The notes below the pieces were generated by a model. It was not told the DNA's origin, did no database searches, and saw nothing but the letters and a program-made list of their open reading frames with translations. The position numbers and the translations under genes are program-made. From Rhodospirillales bacterium (lineage in GTDB: Bacteria; Pseudomonadota; Alphaproteobacteria; Rhodospirillales; Thalassospiraceae), in NCBI GenBank assembly GCA_019634165.1, contig JAHQVT010000006.1, positions 744,001 through 808,000 on the forward strand: DNA of 64,000 bases, in the 5' to 3' direction. This document shows, piece by piece, positions 62,318-64,000 of the stretch. Numbering within the stretch: the stretch's first letter is position 1; each line of letters begins with the position of its first letter.

Positions 62318-62665
62318 ATGAGCATTCAACGTCTTCACACCGGCCCGCGTATGAGCCAAGCCGTTGTCCATGGCGACACCATCTATCTTGCCGGTCAGGT
62401 TGGCGAACCAACCAGCGACGTCACCAACCAGACCAAAGAATGCCTGGCAAAGATTGACTCGCTTCTGGCTGAATGTGGTTCGTCTAAGGAAAACATCCTC
62501 TCAACCACCATCTGGCTGGCTGACATGAAAGATTTCGCTGCAATGAACGCAGTTTGGGATGCATGGGTACCGCAGGGTCACACCCCGGGCCGTGCATGTG
62601 GCGAAGCAAAGCTTGCCACCCCCGATTACCTTGTTGAATTCATCGTGATTGCGGCCAAGTCATAA
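62318..62665 (+). CDS. RidA (YjgF/YER057c/UK114) family protein
   Basis: MSQAVVHGDTIYLAGQVG...WVPQGHTPGRACGEAKLATPDYLVEFIVIA. Confidence 0.92.
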   Translation: MSIQRLHTGPRMSQAVVHGDTIYLAGQVGEPTSDVTNQTKECLAKIDSLLAECGSSKENILSTTIWLADMKDFAAMNAVWDAWVPQGHTPGRACGEAKLATPDYLVEFIVIAAKS

Positions 62666-62684
62666 TATCGGCAGCATAAAAATC

Positions 62685-62728
62685 AAACGCCCGGCAGGAT
62701 GATTGATTCCTGCCGGGCGTTTTTTTTG
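62685..62728 (+). terminator. Terminator of the LysR-linked catabolic operon
   Basis: aacgcccggcagga...tcctgccgggcgtttttttt. Confidence 0.92.
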
Positions 62729-62746
62729 CTTATCTTTCTGATTTGA

Positions 62747-63979
62747 TCAGGCAGGTTTTTCTGATGTCACGATAAGTGATGTTGCCTCAAGGGTTCTATG
62801 AACCGGGCATTTATCGGCAATCTCAAGCAATCTGGCGCGGGTCTGCGCATCCAGATCGCCAATAAAAGTCAGCTTGCGTTCAAACCGGTCAATTTTTCCA
62901 CTTTTTGGCAGACGATCTTTTGCGCATTCGGTGCAGTCATCGGAATGCACCTTGTCATGTCGTATTTCGGCCCGGACGGCTTCTAGTGGAATGTTTTTAT
63001 GATCGGCATACATCCGCACCGTCATTACCGTGCAACTGCCAAGGGCTGCTGATAAGAACCCATACGGTGATGGTCCGCTATCAAATCCACCAACGGATTC
63101 TGGTTCATCTGCCAACATCCGATGACGCCCTGTCATCACCATCGACTGAAATTTTCCCAGCCCGGTTTCGCGCACCATCACACCTTCGACGATCTCAATC
63201 GGTGTTTCAGCAGATTCAGGCAAATAATGCTTGGCCCATGCGGCAATAACCGATGCGGCATAGCTTGCATCCGCAGGATCACGCAGCAAATGATCGGCCC
63301 GATCAAGCGACACAAAGCTTTTGGGATGTTTTGCTGCCTCAAAGATACGACCGGCGTTTTCAATACCGACAGTTTCATCCAAAGGGGCATGCATAATCAG
63401 AAGCGCCTTTTTCATATGCCCAACAGAATGGGCAAGATCATGTTTGGCCAGATCATCAACAAATTGGCGTTTAATGACAAATGGCCGCCCACCAAGGGAG
63501 ACTTCTGTTTCGCCGGTCTCTTTGATGGTTGCAAGATGTTCGGCGAAATTGTGGGTTACATGGTCAATGTCGGCGGGTGCACCAATGGTCGCAACGGCGG
63601 TTGCTTCCTGTATCCGTTCGGCAACCGCAAGAACTGCTGCACCGCCAAGTGAATGACCAATCAATATTTTGGGCGCTTCATATTCGTCGCGCAAAAAATC
63701 GGCTGCGCGTTCCAGATCGTCCAGATTGGACGTAAAGTTGGTTGACGCAAAATCCCCGCCCGACCCGCCAAGCCCGGTAAAGTCAAACCGCAACACGCCG
63801 ATCCCTTCCATGGTCAAGGATTGCGCAATTTTGCGCGATGCCGTCAGATCCTTGCTGCAGGTAAAACAATGGGCAAACAGCGCATATGCCTTGACCGGTC
63901 CTTCTGGCAAATCAAGACGTGCGGCCAGTTTGGCACCATGGGCACCGTCAAACGTAAGTTTCATTGGTTTTCCGGGCAT
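62747..63979 (-). CDS. Bifunctional alpha/beta hydrolase - OsmC family protein
   Basis: N-terminal hydrolase with GHSLGGAAVLAVAE nucleophile elbow; C-terminal OsmC: GPSPYGFLSAALGSCTVMTVRMYAD, CPVHRTLE. Confidence 0.92.
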   Translation of the reverse strand: MPGKPMKLTFDGAHGAKLAARLDLPEGPVKAYALFAHCFTCSKDLTASRKIAQSLTMEGIGVLRFDFTGLGGSGGDFASTNFTSNLDDLERAADFLRDEYEAPKILIGHSLGGAAVLAVAERIQEATAVATIGAPADIDHVTHNFAEHLATIKETGETEVSLGGRPFVIKRQFVDDLAKHDLAHSVGHMKKALLIMHAPLDETVGIENAGRIFEAAKHPKSFVSLDRADHLLRDPADASYAASVIAAWAKHYLPESAETPIEIVEGVMVRETGLGKFQSMVMTGRHRMLADEPESVGGFDSGPSPYGFLSAALGSCTVMTVRMYADHKNIPLEAVRAEIRHDKVHSDDCTECAKDRLPKSGKIDRFERKLTFIGDLDAQTRARLLEIADKCPVHRTLEATSLIVTSEKPA

Positions 63980-64000
63980 TGGTATTCTCCAACAGGTTTG

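Noticed and set aside
1-64000. CRISPR arrays, integrases, transposases, toxin-antitoxin or phage-defence systems
   Set aside because: None recognised; the content is metabolic and housekeeping genes with no mobile-element signatures.

Overview
The window looks like chromosomal DNA from an alphaproteobacterium, probably Rhodospirillales and Thalassospira-like (inferred from protein style and gene order, not searched). There is no rRNA, CRISPR array, phage or transposase. From left to right: the tig-clpP-clpX-lon proteostasis locus (minus, lon truncated by the window edge); tRNA-Leu(UAG); malonyl-CoA decarboxylase; NAD(P)H-hydrate repair enzyme; D-amino acid dehydrogenase; a PAS histidine kinase; a copper operon (copA-cueR-cytochrome c) with a textbook CueR operator and a poly-G frameshift in copA; two adjacent complementary bacterioferritin subunits; a DUF1127 peptide; an adenylate/guanylate cyclase; a GtsABCD-type sugar ABC transporter with a two-component system whose regulator seems to lack an ATG/GTG/TTG start before its receiver domain; pgi and a PfkB kinase; a polyamine catabolism region (speB, puuC, puuR, puuA, spuC, two PuuB-like flavoproteins, a truncated hemoglobin); sdaA; choline/betaine genes (betA, betB, betI, choX, choW, choV); an orphan MoaD; and an about 11 kb LysR-regulated catabolic operon. 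That operon encodes a polyamine-type ABC transporter, class III aminotransferase, BKACE, HDAC-like acetylpolyamine amidohydrolase, DauA-like FAD dehydrogenase, M20 deacylase and RidA, and is the best candidate for an undescribed pathway. The window ends with an alpha/beta-hydrolase-OsmC fusion. All family calls come from reading motifs by eye; no database search was run.
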